Positions 11,546 to 25,800 of a DNA stretch of 64,000 nt are shown piece by piece; the stretch's first letter is position 1, and each line of letters starts with the position of its first letter. The translations under genes were made by a program, and so were the position numbers. The notes below the pieces were generated by a model. That model had not been told where the DNA came from. It saw nothing but the letters and a program-made list of their open reading frames with translations, and ran no database searches. Location: NCBI GenBank assembly GCA_035610365.1, contig CM069432.1, forward strand, positions 221,734,532-221,798,531, given 5' to 3'. This stretch comes from Aquatica leii. Its lineage: Eukaryota > Arthropoda > Insecta > Coleoptera > Lampyridae.

Positions 11546-13049
11546 TTGCTGTAATTTTGTTTTTTGTTAAAATAAATAAATCCGGTTTCTTATTGCTTGT
11601 TTTATGATTTTATAATTACTCATAACTGGTATATTAAGTATTAAGAACAGTAAAGGTATTTTACCGGTAGAAGACAATGTTTGGAGACTGAGCAAAGCAA
11701 AGATCCCAATATTGTCTGAGATCGATAGATCCTTTAATTTTTGCACGATTAAAACATCTTTTTTTTAATTTTACTACTTTATTTTAATAAAAATTTTAAT
11801 TTATTTTCGTGCTGCTTATTTTGCCTATATTGTTGGCATATAATTTGTAAGTTGTATTCACGACTACACGTTACTTGTCCAGTCCTGTAGAACAGTAAAT
11901 AAATCACTTACCAATAAGTTACTCGTAAAAACTAGTATTTCAAACATAGTGTGTTAAAAACAAGTGTGGTAACTTGAAGAAAATAATCTAAAGCAAAAAT
12001 AAATGTAAGTGCACTTGATTTGTTTTTTAATTCCATGGTATTATCAATTTTTTTGAATAAAATTTTATTTATTCAATTTTTTTGATTTTGGGAAATAGAA
12101 AACTGTAAACAACAGTATGGTTGTATGCATTTTTTATCTATAAAATATTACTTTGCATTTTTCTCTAAAATGATTAGGAAAGCAAATAATTCAATACTAA
12201 ATATTTAGCATTAAAATTCTTATGCTGCGTTTTCCAAGCTATCACCATTGTAAAGAAAAATATCTAAAAACTAATTTTTTTGTTATAGAAAGTGCAATTT
12301 TACATAAGTAAACGTCACCAAATATTTTGTTTAAAACAAAGAAATTGTTTTAATTAAAAAGAGTTTAATACGTTTTTGCGATTATCTTATATGAATTACA
12401 CAAAAAATAAAAAATACATTAATATATTAACGCATTTAACAGTTAAGTTTAAATATTACTCAGGCAAGGAATGCCTTAATAGGCTTCAATGCTACAATAA
12501 GTGAATATTATTGACAGACAAAACATACGCTACTTGTTAAACTGATAATAAACTGTAGGTAGAACACATTTGTTAATTCAATATTGCACTAGTAAGTCAT
12601 CAACATTTATATAATTTTTTTCCCGGTTTCTATCGGGTGTTTTTTTTAAGATTTTTTTATCGAGATTTTTTGCGTAATTTTTTTTTCAAATGTTTTTTTT
12701 TTAATTTTGAAAATGAGATCATCTTTATTTATTTAATAAGAGCATAACTTAAACTAATACACGTTTTACACCCAAAAAAGATTCGTTTTTAAGATGTTTA
12801 TGAGAAATGTTGTTTTGATTAAAACTGTTTACATTATTGTTCTATTATTGTTGTTTTTTATGTTGCATTAATTTACTCATTTAAATGTAAAAATTACAGT
12901 TAGTAAATGTACAAAAAATATATTGTTTTATCTGACCCGGCGAATTTCGTACCGCCTTAGAATCAATAAATGTTGTGTTAACTTATTAGCTGAATTTAAA
13001 TTCAGGTTTTAGTTATGATGAAACGAATTAAGCTCAATAAATAAAAATA
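11546..13049. other. intergenic DNA, nothing recognised
   Basis: AT-rich, with several long T runs near 12600-12700. No coding region supported. Confidence 0.5.
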
Positions 13050-13720
13050 ATATGGAAGTTAAATACATCGAAACGAATATAGTTTACGTGACAGCGAGCA
13101 AAACATTTCCTTTATTGAAGCAAATCGAAATGATTTGCGTAGCATTGTTGCACTATTTTTTGTTAAATTATTTGCTAGAAAAATTGAACTTGGCTCGAAT
13201 CCCTTCATTGAAACACATTGTAATATACGACACTTTTCGTTTTGTTGTCAGGCGTGAGAATGAACAAAACGGAACATCCACGGATTGGCTTTGCAATTTG
13301 TTGCAAATTTAAGACGAATCAGAAATTGAATTTGTTTAAACTCAAACCACCAAACGCGTTCCGTTACATACATAGTTTCTGTTGGTTCAGATTTCGAAGC
13401 ATGATGACCACCGATTCAACTTTTAGTTGTAAATTGAGCGGTGACAAGCCAAGCAGATATAATATGTTTAAAAACTTGGTTGGATAGTTGATGTCTTCGT
13501 TTGTTATACAAACGATAGATTTGGAGGAATGCAGTAAACCAATGATTTAATCTTAAACATCAAAGTTTAAGTGATCCGCATCTTTATTCTTGCCGCAAGA
13601 ATTGCTTGTTTACTTAAGCAATTGTTATTTTTGTGGCTAACAATAATGTTCGGGAACACTTTGTGAATGATCTCGTTTTTCATTGAGACAAATTTGTAAA
13701 AATTCGGCGATCAAATACAC
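13050..13720 (-). pseudogene. Helitron helicase C-terminal relic
   Basis: Read on the minus strand, this gives the end of the PIF1-like helicase of a Helitron, a rolling-circle DNA transposon. TNEDINYPTKFLN, then NLQLKVESVVIMLRNLNQ (about 13370-13450), QFLIRLKFATN-type sequence matching the family's QFPI/FAMTINKAQGQ block (about 13290-13330), and PDNKTKSVVYYNV (about 13210-13250) appear in the expected order. They lie in different frames, and the stretch between the LRNLNQ block and the next is much shorter than usual. The Rep domain and helicase N-terminus are not present in the flanks I can read, and I found no Helitron 3' CTRR end with hairpin. Dead copy. Confidence 0.85.
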
Positions 13721-16700
13721 TGTCAAAAATTACCGATTAGATTAAATGTCAATACGTGCACGATGACAAACGATATAATTATTCTAAGATAAAAACCTTT
13801 TTAAAATTTTATCGATTTCTTTTAACTAGATGAATCACACAATAAATAATTTTAATCTAAACTCAAATTATTGTAATTCTTTTTACGGCGTTTTTGTTTT
13901 TTTTATGGTTGTTTCCTAAGGTCTTTTTTTCCTGAATTCCAAAACTGCATATAAAATATTTGGTGGTATTATCTATCTTGTAGTAAAAAAGTAGTTTATG
14001 TGTTTCTATGCTGTTTGTTAGAGTAATACATTTTTGTGGTTAACTTTAGTTACAAAAACCAATTTTATAATGCTAAGATAAACTAATTAAATTGTCACAA
14101 ATTAAAACGTTCTTAAATTAACAAAAAAATTAAATTGGAATAACTTGAACGAGTAAAGTAATTAAAGAGTATTAAACTCTTATAAGATATTATTAAAACG
14201 ACAAAGCATTTTCCTATGTAATCTTATTTAAAACTAATAAAATATTTAATTAAAAAAAAGTTTTATAACAATAAATTTTAGAACAATAAATTCTATCAAA
14301 TAGATTGATTTTTGACATATTTTGTGTTAATCTATGTGATTTTGGATAAGCACGGTTTCACTTGTACCATATATAATTGATGTTACACAAGGTGAGGCAA
14401 ATTGTGCTTAATTGTCATTAAATATTACTTAGCTTTCATTTGCTAAGCATAAACTGTTATTTATTGTATTCAAATCTGATTTGTTTGTCTTTTGTATTCA
14501 CTAAATAGAAATTTTGAAAACAAATATGTTTTAGGTCATTTAAAGTTTTTTCTTTATTGAAGCAGTTAAATCAAAGTATTGTGTCAGAATTCATTCTAAA
14601 AATAATTGTTTAGAAAAGCAAAAACCAACTATAAATAAAAGAAAAAAAATTTAATTAAAAATCACTAACGAATATTTTAAAACTTCATTTATTTCAAACC
14701 GGCACGATAAAATAATTATTACGTTTTTTAGTGTTGCTATAAAAATTAATATTACTTTACTTTAATTTAATAATAATTGAATTTTAATTTCGTGTTTTTA
14801 CTTGTTAGCATATTAAAAACTAACTTTTTACAATGCTATAAAAAACAGATTTGTATTAATACAGTAAATTCTAAAACGGTTCGTTTGGATTATTTAGTTT
14901 CTAAATCATTCGGTGTAGTAATTTTGCGTTTACATTAACAACTTATTACATTTAGACGTAAAATAAATAATAATATTGAGTGTAATGTATACACACAATA
15001 ATAAAAACTTAAATGTTTCAAAGCAATAAATGTACTGCGAAAAAACTGTAAGCATATTTTTAATAGATTATAATCTTAACCTTAGAAATTGTGTAAAAAT
15101 GTAAAATTAAAATTAAAAAAATAAGATTTTGTTAGTTTTACTTTTTAAATCATGAATTAAATAGAACAGCAACAATTTGAAAACAAAGTTGGCAAGAGAT
15201 CGTTAACTAAAGCAACAAGTTTTAACGCAAAGTGTAAAAAAATTGATTTTTTTTAAAATAAGACATACTGTTACTTTTTAAATTTGTTTTTCTTGATTAA
15301 AAAAAAAATGCTGTGGTAATTACCGACGTTCACTTATTGTCAGATTTTTTAACCGTTTGGACTTGAAAAGTTTCCCAGGATTTTGTACAACAATTGGATA
15401 ACCATGCAATCTATTCAATACAATCTAGTATACTTAGAACAATGTTTACTTTGTGTTATAAACATTTACATCGCTGCTACAATTAGGCAAATAACGTATT
15501 TAAAACATGATTTAATTAAGGATTATAGCGTTACAACTAAATAAAGTTTTAAAAATACCATATGACATTTTCTAAACTGTACCTAGAATTATGACAAAAT
15601 TTTATAGAAGCTAATCTGTTATTTGGTTTTTAGTTACTATATTTTACTTTAAAAAACAAATTATTTGATTTTAACTAAATCAGGTTGATGTATTTTTCAG
15701 CGGATTGATAAAAATTAAATTACTTTTTTTAAAAATTAATGCTGTATTTTACATTTCATTATTTTATTAATACTTAAATACAATAAACTGTATTTAAGAA
15801 AAACGTTTGCATTTATGAAAGTATCAAGTTTATTTAAAAAGTAAATGTTTCTCATCACGAGTTTTAATATTCTATTTTGTTTTTATTGCCGCAGTTAATA
15901 CAAAAAATAACAAAGTATTTTAAGTACAAAATGATTTTATTTATGACGGCAATTTTTATTAGGAATATTACTCAACGATCGATAAAAATCGGATATTAAG
16001 CATAACGTAATTTTCCTTGAATAGTCATAAATCTTTTCTTATAAAGAATATATAAAGTGTTGTGTAGATCATTACTAAAGCGTCTACAAACTTTCTTCAT
16101 TTATATTAGTTTGAGTACATAAAGGAAAAACGTTTTAATATTAGACAAATGGCAGATGTTGTGTAACAGAGACAATGTTTAATAGGCTTTTACATTCTAT
16201 ATATTTTATTTCATACTTAAAAAATAAAATTTAAACGTAATACGATTAAAAATTTATTAATCAGTTGAACGTTTGGGCAGAGTTAACGTTTAATTACTTA
16301 TCCGGAGTTTGTTATAATTGTTTAAATTCACAAAAACCTATTTACGTTGCCTTATTTCAAAAGTCAAAATTTTATTACACAACTAGTTTAATCAAAACTG
16401 TCTGACGTAAACACCATTGTAATAGTTGTATAGAATTTAACAATGGTCACGTGAACTACCATTTTTTATTTCGTTTGGGAAACTCTTTTATGTACATTTT
16501 CCGACTTTAAGTTCAGTCGTGCTATAAAATGTTAAATAATTTACAGCATTTGACATATTTTTTAGGTACATAAAACGCTACACATAAATTAAAACCAATA
16601 AAATAATATAAAAACTGTTAGTATATTTAAGCCGGTAAATTATCCAAAATTAGTTTTGTTTGTAACAAACGGTAATCAAGTTTTTCTTGATACCAATTTA

Positions 16701-17949
16701 AAATTTAACTGTATTCAAATAAAATACGATTGATGTACTTAGTCTGGAATTATGTATTTAAGTTACTTATTTTTTGTAACTATATTAAGTTTTCTAATAA
16801 TGCGTTTACATCCAATTTGCGTGTTTCATGTTTGCTTGTGCCTATATAGTATAGACCTTTAATTTTGTTTTTGATTTTTTCTGTTTTTTTGTGTAGCTAT
16901 TTTGTTTGTTTCTAAAATATATTACATTTATATACGTAATTTTCTTAAATCATAATTATACTTATTAAATATTAAATGAGACGTGGTTAGATTAAATATA
17001 TTCACACATGCAAACCCGCCATAATCTTAACTACCCTGAAATATAAAGTTCGACAGCACTTGCTCTACTTATTGTTCGATACGCAAAATTTTTTGAAACG
17101 TTTTCTTATACCGCCCATAATTCGTTTTATAAGACCACATGCGTACATTTATTTACAATTTTTATTTGCTTTGACAAAGTCAATTTATATCAAACATATT
17201 TGCTTTACAAGATTCAAAAAAGCTATGGAAACTGTTGTTAACGTCAGCACGATCTAAATTTCAAGTACATCTGTCATGCGACGGTAAATAAATATTAGAC
17301 CTTTTTTTTTTTAAATAACAAATGTACTTTATGCAAAATTTTGTTTTTAAAAATTTTAAATTATATGTTACGTAATGTTATTAATTCAGAAACGTTTTAT
17401 TTTATTGACATATTGATATAATATCCGTATAGTTCAAATTTTTAAAATGAAAAATCTACATTTTGAATAAATCTTAGTAAAAGTATAAAAATGTTTTTTT
17501 TTAAATTGAAGTTTACCGTTATACGTTTATAGTTATAACATTAAATGAAAAGTTTTAATACCAATGGTAAAATACTTAAATGCTAAAAAAAACTAAACGT
17601 TGATACCAATCTACGTGTAAATTACAATTTGGTTTAAGTTTTTGTTGTACATTTAAAAAGTACAGAAGCAACAAAAAAAGCAAATGGTATTAAAACATGT
17701 TATAAATGTTTCTAATCTAAATTTGTCTTAAAAAAACAAGCTTAACATTTTCTTATCAAATAGTTACATTTTTAGTTATTTACCCACACAACACACGATA
17801 TTTTAAAAATATAGAAAAATGCTTCAGATTGTAGAAAAAATATTTATAACATTATTAAAATATTTTTAAAATTAACCTTTAAACATAATACTTGTTGTAT
17901 TTTCAGATATATGTGCGTGTAGATCTGTATCGACAAATTTGTGAAAGTA
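13721..17949. other. long AT-rich intergenic stretch
   Basis: More than 4 kb with no recognisable gene or element. Open frames are short and look like chance frames in AT-rich DNA. Confidence 0.55.
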
Positions 17950-19130
17950 ATTATTATTTCCGATAAAAATATTTAGTTAGTGAGCAGTTCGGCAAGTGCT
18001 GGCGATGGCTTTGGTAAAGAGTTTCATAAACCGGAAAAAAAGAAAAACAAGGAATTCTTTTATGATCAGGAAGATAATGATTATTTAAATGATCTGCCAA
18101 GCTTACCACATACTCTGGTTAACATAGATGATACTAACACTGTGTATGTTTATATTTCCATGATTTAAATTTAGTTAAAGATTTTAGGTATAACGTTAAG
18201 TTAAACCGGAAGCTGTGTTCTGCATCAGGTTTGATTTTTTAAATTTATTATTTTATTTAATTTACAATAAAAAATTCGATTTTGTTCTCAATCAAATAAA
18301 ACTGATAAAATTTCAATGAGTAGTTCAGCAGTAGTATCTTTTGTGTTGTAATCTCTTTTGTTGTAGTTTTAAACATGTTTTTCTTGGTTATCTTCACTAA
18401 TATAATTGTTTTTGTAGAGTTACAAGAGTTCATTAATTTTTGTAGCTTTTACATTTGACTTTTTTTATAGAATTCTATAAACAACATACTAGAGAACTTC
18501 ATCTAATTAAATTAATGGTAAAAGAAAATAGAGAAAAACTAGAATTTTTAGTGAAAAGCGGAACAAAGCAAGAGAATTTTTATAGTGCAACAGAGGAAAA
18601 TGACAATGACATTGATAACCTCGTTACTACCTTTGAAAACTGAAGTAGATGTTAAAAATTTAGAATCAATAATTGAGAAAAACAAATCGAACATGCAAAT
18701 TTTAGTATGTTTTTCTTAATTTTTATGGCGTAAAAAGTAATAGGTAGTAGAACCTATATTGTATATTAGCAAATACAGTAATATGTTATATATGTTTATT
18801 GTGAATTCTTTGTAAATCCAAGATTTGTTATTAATGGGAGGGTCTACTCCAAAAGAACTAAGGAGAATTGTGTATGATACATTTAATAATAATATAGGTG
18901 CTTTCTACATTTATAAAGGACAAAAAGGAAAAAAAGTTATCAAAACGCTGACTTATAGACTGCGATTCTAAGTAAATTAACTATTCAACATCTATGTTTT
19001 GTTATAAGAAATTGTGTTCCATTAGAAGCAATTCATTCTCAATTTAATGAAGCTACAGATTTGGAAATAATAAATGGCATTAAATCATAGTTAGTCGCAG
19101 TAAAGTTTAGAATGGAAAAAGGAAACCTTT
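17950..19130 (+). pseudogene. DUF4806-like split gene, probably broken
   Basis: Three coding blocks can be read. Block 1 (about 17980-18140) is acidic and lysine-rich (KEFHKPEKKKNKEFFY) and ends near a donor-like GTATGT. Block 2 (about 18471-18700) follows a T-rich acceptor ending TAG, gives ELHLIKLMVKENREKLEFLV and, after a one-base frame change near 18635, LPLKTEVDVKNLESIIEK, then a GTATGT donor. Block 3 (from about 18823) gives LLLMGGSTPKELRRIVYDTF and KGQKGKKVI. LPLKTEED-like plus GG-(S/T)-x-K-x-x-V/L-RRI plus GxKGKK is the DUF4806 signature, a domain of unknown function found in many insect proteins, some repeat-encoded. Preserved splice sites argue for a gene or DNA-borne copy, not a processed one; the frame change argues it is dead or mis-sequenced. 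Confidence 0.6.
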
Positions 19131-19489
19131 GAAAGTAACAGTATAGTATTTCTTACATAAAATTTCAAATGTACTTGCATATTTGTCTCAGTTCTTTAGG
19201 AGAAATAAATATTTTTTTGGCTAATTGGATGTCAATTTTCAATATACGCCTTTTCAAGTTTGTTTTATTAGAAGAGCATGTAAACATAAGAGGTTCTCAA
19301 TTTTGTTATTTTACGTACAGCAGTACATTTTGTATCAATGTTCGCCGTAACTCAATATAAATGCTTTTTAAAGAAATGCTTTTAGAAATTTTAGACATTT
19401 TCTTAAAGAGTTCTATAATATTGTGTGTATGAAAATATATTAAACTGTTACTTTTTAAAGTAACGTATATCGCAAATGAATAACTGGTG

Positions 19490-19990
19490 TTGGCTATGAC
19501 GTTAAAGATGCATATCGGTTACAGAACCATACGTTTAAATGAGCTAGTCTTCCTGATTATGGTTCTAAGAGCGACGTCTATTTTTCGCGTTATTGTCAAA
19601 GCCAAATCCCAGGTGTACTTACGTTAGTTTTGGTATATTGAATAGAAAAAAAAAATTATTTGAATAAATTGTTAGGAAGAATTATCTATATAAGAAACTG
19701 TAAAAATAATTCGAATAATTTACATACTTACATAATTATATAACTGTTAAACATAACGACTACACTTACTTCCGGTTTTATTTTATCAGAACCATCTTTT
19801 GATAGAACCGAGAGAATATGAAAATCCAGCTACATACTAAATTTCAAGTTACTAGGACTTTTGGTTTAAGAGTTATTGTGTGTACATCGTTACACACAGA
19901 CACACACACAGGCACACACACACAAACGCCCAAAATGTTTTTGTCAAAAATACATTTTTCTGATTTAGGAGACTTTGAAACGTAAAATTA
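19490..19990. repeat. probable interspersed repeat tail with CA-rich microsatellite
   Basis: A GC-richer block (19490-19640) with arms AGAACCATA and TATGGTTCT is followed at 19780-19930 by a stretch that ends in an ACACAC-rich run (about 19889-19930). Sequence reading 'aaatttcaagttactaggacttttgg...' before such a run resembles tails of repeated elements in insects, but I cannot assign a family. Confidence 0.4.
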
Positions 19991-21229
19991 TGCAAAAAAA
20001 AATTTTTGTATAGGAAAGTAAAAATAGTTAAATGTACAAAAAAACTTTTACGCTGACACTGACGTCTGCAAGTTTAAAATAAACGATTTATATGTTTTGT
20101 CAATAAAACAAAACCAAAAAAACTCTAATATAGCCTAAAATATTTTAAAAGTGGAACAGTCGATTTTAACTTAATTATTACAAAAATATTTAAAATAAGA
20201 ATAATAAGTACTCATAATTATATAAATACAAAAACAAAAAAAACATACCAAACAATCTTCTTCTTCGCAGCTGCGAAACATAAGTACTCACAAAACAATG
20301 AGAAAATGGAAGCAGTAATAAATATCTGATGAAAATTATAAAAATTACAAAAAAAAACAGAAATACAAACACAATAAAAGGAATAAAGAAATTAAAACCG
20401 TAATCAATATTAGATTTTATTAAAAAAAGACAACTGGGTTGGTGGAGTCACCGACAAAAATAGACAATAACAGAATGATAAAACAAGTTCGAATACTAAT
20501 AAAAAAATCTAGCAAAAAACACCAGCAAACATTCGTCGGAACTAAAACAAATATTAGAAAAAAAAGAAAAAGCTTGGGCAAAAGAAAAAAAATTGTCATT
20601 AAAGCAAAGTAGAACATAGCATTATTTACAAAAACCACTTTTTACTTTTTACAAAACGCTTACAATGTCTATATATTCAATTAATCATTAAATAATAGTA
20701 ACAAAATCGTAGTCACCATAGAATGTTTTTTGCAGAAAAGCCGCTCTTTCGAAGACGACCGACGCCACCGAGATTGTATTGTTTCTAGTCAGAGACTCGC
20801 CGTAATTACCCGCCAGTGATCCTACTTGCTTATAAGAATAGATTTTTAATATATCTTTTGTATTTCGCACTTTTATGTGTTGTATTTTTTTTGTTTGAAC
20901 ATTGGGTCCCAATTAGATAAACCTTTCGTTCATTTTGTACATTATTGCAATATAAATTTGTTTGTTATAAATGCTTTAATTCTTATAAAAAATCAAAGAG
21001 TTTACCCAGAAGTCTTAAGAGAAATTGTCTCATTTATTACCTAAAAAAATAATAGCCGGGCAATCATTAAAAGTTTATCATTAAAAAAAATAATAACAAA
21101 ATTTTCAATACGAAGGAACGCTACACCATATCCATGTATAACCTTTGTGGCATAGCCTCATTCAGTACTTTTTAAAATTTGTATTTAATTCCTGTGTTAA
21201 TTCTATATATATTGTTTCAACTATTATTT
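19991..21229. other. intergenic DNA
   Basis: Mostly A-rich. A GC-richer patch at about 20700-20850 is open on the minus strand for about 74 codons but shows no known domain. Confidence 0.45.
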
Positions 21230-21830
21230 ACCAACATGGAATCTAAATCGAAGAAAACCGTTCATTCCGAAGCCAGAGGCATTATTAAAAATATTGAGGA
21301 GTTTTTCGATAAACTTTTCCTTTAAAGCAAACAACCGAACCAACTGCAGCGACGGGTACATCACGCTTATAAAAAATCCGAAGTAAATAGATGACAAGCA
21401 GTGATTGAAGTTTAAAATCACCCTGTTGGGGCAACTAAAAATAAAGTTGGATAATGCACTTTACCACAATGTACAAGAAAAGAAAGGAAAACATTGAACA
21501 ATGGCTCAAAAATTATTGAGTAATGACAACAAATGCTTAAAGTGTTAGTGAAGCAATTTAATTATACGAAAACATTATGTAGATGAACTCTTAAAAAAAC
21601 ACGGGCATGCAGTCTTACGTTTGCTATCTCACCACTGCGATTTAAATCAGATTGAATTGGTTTGCAGAAAACATAAGATCAATGAATAATGTTACACAGA
21701 ATGGTCTGAAAATAAAAACCTTAGTGAAAAATGCATATTCTGGATAACTGCATCAGACTGAAACATACATTGTCAACATGTATTTTGTAATAGAAAAGTA
21801 AATGTGTCATTACAATTTATTTAAATAATG
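21230..21830 (+). pseudogene. IS630/Tc1-like DDE transposase relic
   Basis: An N-terminal block MESKSKKTVHSEARGIIKN at 21236 is followed, after a large loss, by a block near 21450-21500 matching the family's D-N-A-x-Y-H-x-x-Q catalytic region, and then by VLRLLSHHCDLNQIEL at about 21612-21660, the third catalytic block in which PPYHC(D/E)LNPIE is usual. A basic tail with HV...FCNRK follows. This belongs to a group of DDE endonuclease-like elements that is abundant in insect genomes. It carries several stops and frame changes, and its size (about 0.6 kb against about 1 kb) shows internal loss. Confidence 0.7.
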
Positions 21831-22414
21831 TCAAATCATAAAGTGTTTTTCTGCAACAACGTCAAACCTCAACAAGGTCTAATGATTATCTACACGAGTA
21901 ACCTATGAATAATTTGAATTTTTCACTAAAATACTTTTTAATTTGAGTTTCCCATTTTTAAGGTTTGAAAGAAACTAGCATATAATTTTGTCTTATTCTA
22001 TTTTTTTTATAAAGTTATTAAAAGTGTGTGAAAATAATAATACAAAGTGCCAACAAATCTGTACTCAAGAAATGGATTAATAACAAAATTTATTTTAAAA
22101 TTGTTGATTGAATTGTTTTACTTTTATCAAAATATATTTATTTCTATATTTCTAAAACAAAATTAAATTGTTTAATAAAAACCGAAATAACATTTTTGTA
22201 ATACAAAACCTCTAAATAGCCGCCACAATTATTTTTTTGTGAAAATAACCGTTATAGAGAAGCAGCCGTTAAGAACCTACGAATAAATTTAAATAAAATG
22301 ATTATTTTTGTTTTTTTTCTTTTACAATAAATTTAAATAATCTGAGAATTATAAATTGAAGTTAATTAGATATTTTTAAGATCTTCTAAAATCTTAGATA
22401 TCGTGTGTCTCAGG

Positions 22415-22844
22415 ATAACAAGAGATATAATAAATGAAAAAAAATTGAATTTTGGATTGGCATATGGAGATTCGGTCCTGATTGTTGTAAAATTAAAGTA
22501 TATTAAAAATTAGTTAATTTGGTATACTACAGGGTGTTTTATAAGCAAGATTGTTAAAATCACCAAGACTAAGTACCCTTATTTTTAAAGATATAAAAAA
22601 AATTACTAAATAAAGTAGTTTGGAATTGAATTTTATATCTTGATATAGAATGTTAAATTTATATTATTTCAAATAAGATTGCTTTATTATTAGGGTGAAT
22701 TCAACAATATTGCTTGTAAAACACCTTGTACAATACCAAATCAACTCATTTTTGGTGTACCTTAGTTTTACAACAAGCAGGACTCAATCCTCAAATGCCA
22801 ATCTAAAATTCAAAAAATTGTGATCCGTTATACTTCTTGTTACA
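22415..22844. mobile_element. foldback/MITE with long terminal inverted repeats
   Basis: The left arm (22415-22565) and right arm (about 22700-22844) are imperfect reverse complements over about 145-150 bases. Shared blocks include TTGAATTTT(G/A)GATTGGCAT, TTGGTAT(A/T)(C/G)TACA and GGTGTTTTA(T/C)AAGCAA. The centre also pairs weakly, so nearly the whole 430 bases can fold on itself. There is no open frame, so this is a non-autonomous DNA element. A parent family cannot be named; a clear target duplication was not seen. Confidence 0.8.
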
Positions 22845-25800
22845 TCTATTTAGGGACATAAATAGGCAATAAACTTGATAAAAAATAATTTTGTTTTTCA
22901 GTTTTTTTTAAAGAAACTAAATAGCAGCTTGATCAGTATTAGGGGAATAAAATTGCGTGTGTGTTCGTAATAAAATTTTTGTCAAAGTGTTTGTAACCGA
23001 TATACAGCAGCGGACGTTACTAAAAAGGCCGTTTTTACTGGTGTTGTATAAATAGTCTTGCGAATTTGAAGAGTGACTATTAGAAGCGATGACCGTTTTT
23101 AAACGGTGGTCAGAAATAGAGGTGTTATTATATAATTTCCCATTCCAAAGTTTTAAATTCTAAATGACGCAATAACTAAGTAATTTACTTTTGGGATTCA
23201 AGAATTTTAACATGCACATATTTAATTTTTCTATTGCATTAATTAAGTTTTTTAACTCTTCTTACAACATTATGTTAACTTTTATTTTGTTAAGTTGATC
23301 AACACTTGAAAACCGTTACACATAAAACTAGTAAAGAAAAACCTTCAAAGTTTGGTTAGCAGCTAACTAACTAGAAATCAAAATAAAGTTTCAGGTCAAA
23401 AAAAATTCAACTTAGATTTATACAGTTTGCTGGTGAGTATTTCAGTTACAAAATTCGACAATTAATTATTTCTTTAACAAGTTATTAATAGATGTGCGCA
23501 TGCTTTTAGTGCATATTTGCTTGCATATTTTAGTGTTTGTAGGTGAATATTTCTTAAGTTTTACAAGTAAATAATCTAAACAGATACTGTCTAAAAGAAT
23601 AATAAATTTTTCTTTATGGTAAAAAAGTCCAACGTGGTTACGTAACAGTATTATTTATTACACTTTACTTTGTTTCTTAATTCATTTATTGCTAAAAAAA
23701 TTTTAAGTAAGGTAGGAAACTGTTTTAACTTTGAAATTTGTTTACTATTAGCGTAATTTGATTATGCTACTCAAAAATCATCTGAATAAATTACTTTTTA
23801 TGAATAAAGACAATGTGGCACATATTGCTTAATAAGCGGTATAAATCTTGCCAAACAGATTATCATGTGTTAAATGTTCCCGCTATAATCATTGCGTTTT
23901 CGTAAAACAGATAGATCACGCAATTTCTTTTTTATTAAAAATCGAATGCATTTTTTATTAGACATTCGTTTACTGCATTAGCAGATTATAGTGTGGGAAA
24001 TGTAAAAATGAAACACTTCGATCGCATCTAATTTGTTTTTGTTTTTCAACAACTATGTAATATGAGTGGAAAGTTTGGAGCGCGAGTGTATGCAAACGTG
24101 AGAAACTACGAGTATCGAATTTTCATATCAACTTTGTTACAGAATATGTATACTATTCTACGTTATTATTTAAATTTGTAATGTATATTAAGCTCTGCAG
24201 GTTTGTTACAAATTTATCCTGGTTTTATGAAATGGAACAATAACTTCTAATAATTTAAAATAAAACAATGTTTATTATTATTGGTACCTCAACAACAATT
24301 TTTCTTTAAATATAAAACAGTACCTACCTGTATATAAAAGATAAAACAAAAAAAAATTATTTCAAACCTAAATCTACAAAATTCATTGCCGTAATGTGAA
24401 AAAGTTATTGTCAGTTACGGATTGTTTATATTAAGTTAAAAGGAAATTTTGACAATTAATATATAAAAATCTGTTATTACGCTAGTTGTGTTAAATAAGA
24501 AATGAGATTAGCAAAGACGAGAAACTGAAAATAACAAATGACAATACTCTACGTTACTGACCTAACTGATAACTTGATTGGTACAACACTCTAAAATCAT
24601 CAAAACAACTGCGCGCCAAATTTGAACGCTTGTCAATATTTTTCGAACGCTCCATATACTCTTTTTAGTTTTTGAACGGTCGTTGCTTTGTATAGTAAAA
24701 TCTGATCATAATATCATTTACTTTTAAATGTCATAATATCAAAAAAGCTATAAAACATATTTTAATAATTTAACAATTAAAATATCATACATAATTTAAT
24801 GGAAACATTTAGTAGTTGAATAGGTTATAAAAATATTACTATTTGCATCGACACGTCAAAAATTAACATAAAATTTTAATAGATTTCATACATTTCGTTT
24901 TTTAATCATTTTTTGTTTAATTACAGTATCTTTCAATTCTAGAAAAGTCCAGTATAAGCATAATTAAAGTTAATTTTCACAAACTTTTAATTATAGAAGT
25001 TCTAAAAGTTTTAGTGCTAACTTAGTCCTTAGAGGTTCATGTTATGCGTCTTAGGGTTAATTGAACTTCTATGTATTTAAGCATTACGATAATTATTGAA
25101 TTATTTGAATTATTAACGTATAGTTTAATCAAGCTAACACGATCTACCTTTTTTGTTGATTAAATATAAATACTGCACACAAACTTAAAAACATAAAGTT
25201 CTAACTGTATTAATAATTATTAGATTAATATACATTTTTTAATAGTACATCAAACAGCAAGTTATATCAAAGCCTTATGAACAGTTTTTTTACTATTTTT
25301 TTAGAATATTCGCGTTTTTGAGTCAATTTAAACAAAAACTAATTATTATATAAATTTATAAAACTATATATTATAAAAATTTAGGGAATTTTGTAGAGAA
25401 TGATACTACATATTTTGACATTACTTGTCAATTAATTAAAATTAAGATACCAATTTTGTATTAAAAAAAAATTACATCAATTTTACTAAAGCGCGCAAAA
25501 ATTCCTATTAAAGTCGAAAATGACGTAATTTGAGTGCTTTAATAAGATCTATTAAAGGCACAAATTCTAAAAAAATGTTTATGTACTAACAGATTTACAT
25601 TAACGTTTTTCAAAACATATTCTACTTCTGAATGTATATAAAACTATTTGAAGACATTATTTTGTTTTGTAAATCTTGTTTATTACAATTATTTTTAATA
25701 CACTTAAAAGCGAGTGCTGACATATTCGAATAAAAATCAAAACATACGTGTTTTTATGATAAGATAAAACATAACCAATGTTATTTGTATAATGAAAAAT

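Noticed and set aside
20190-20640. Hydrophobic minus-strand frames as membrane proteins
   Set aside because: They are the complement of A-rich low-complexity DNA, which always reads as Phe/Leu/Ile-rich.
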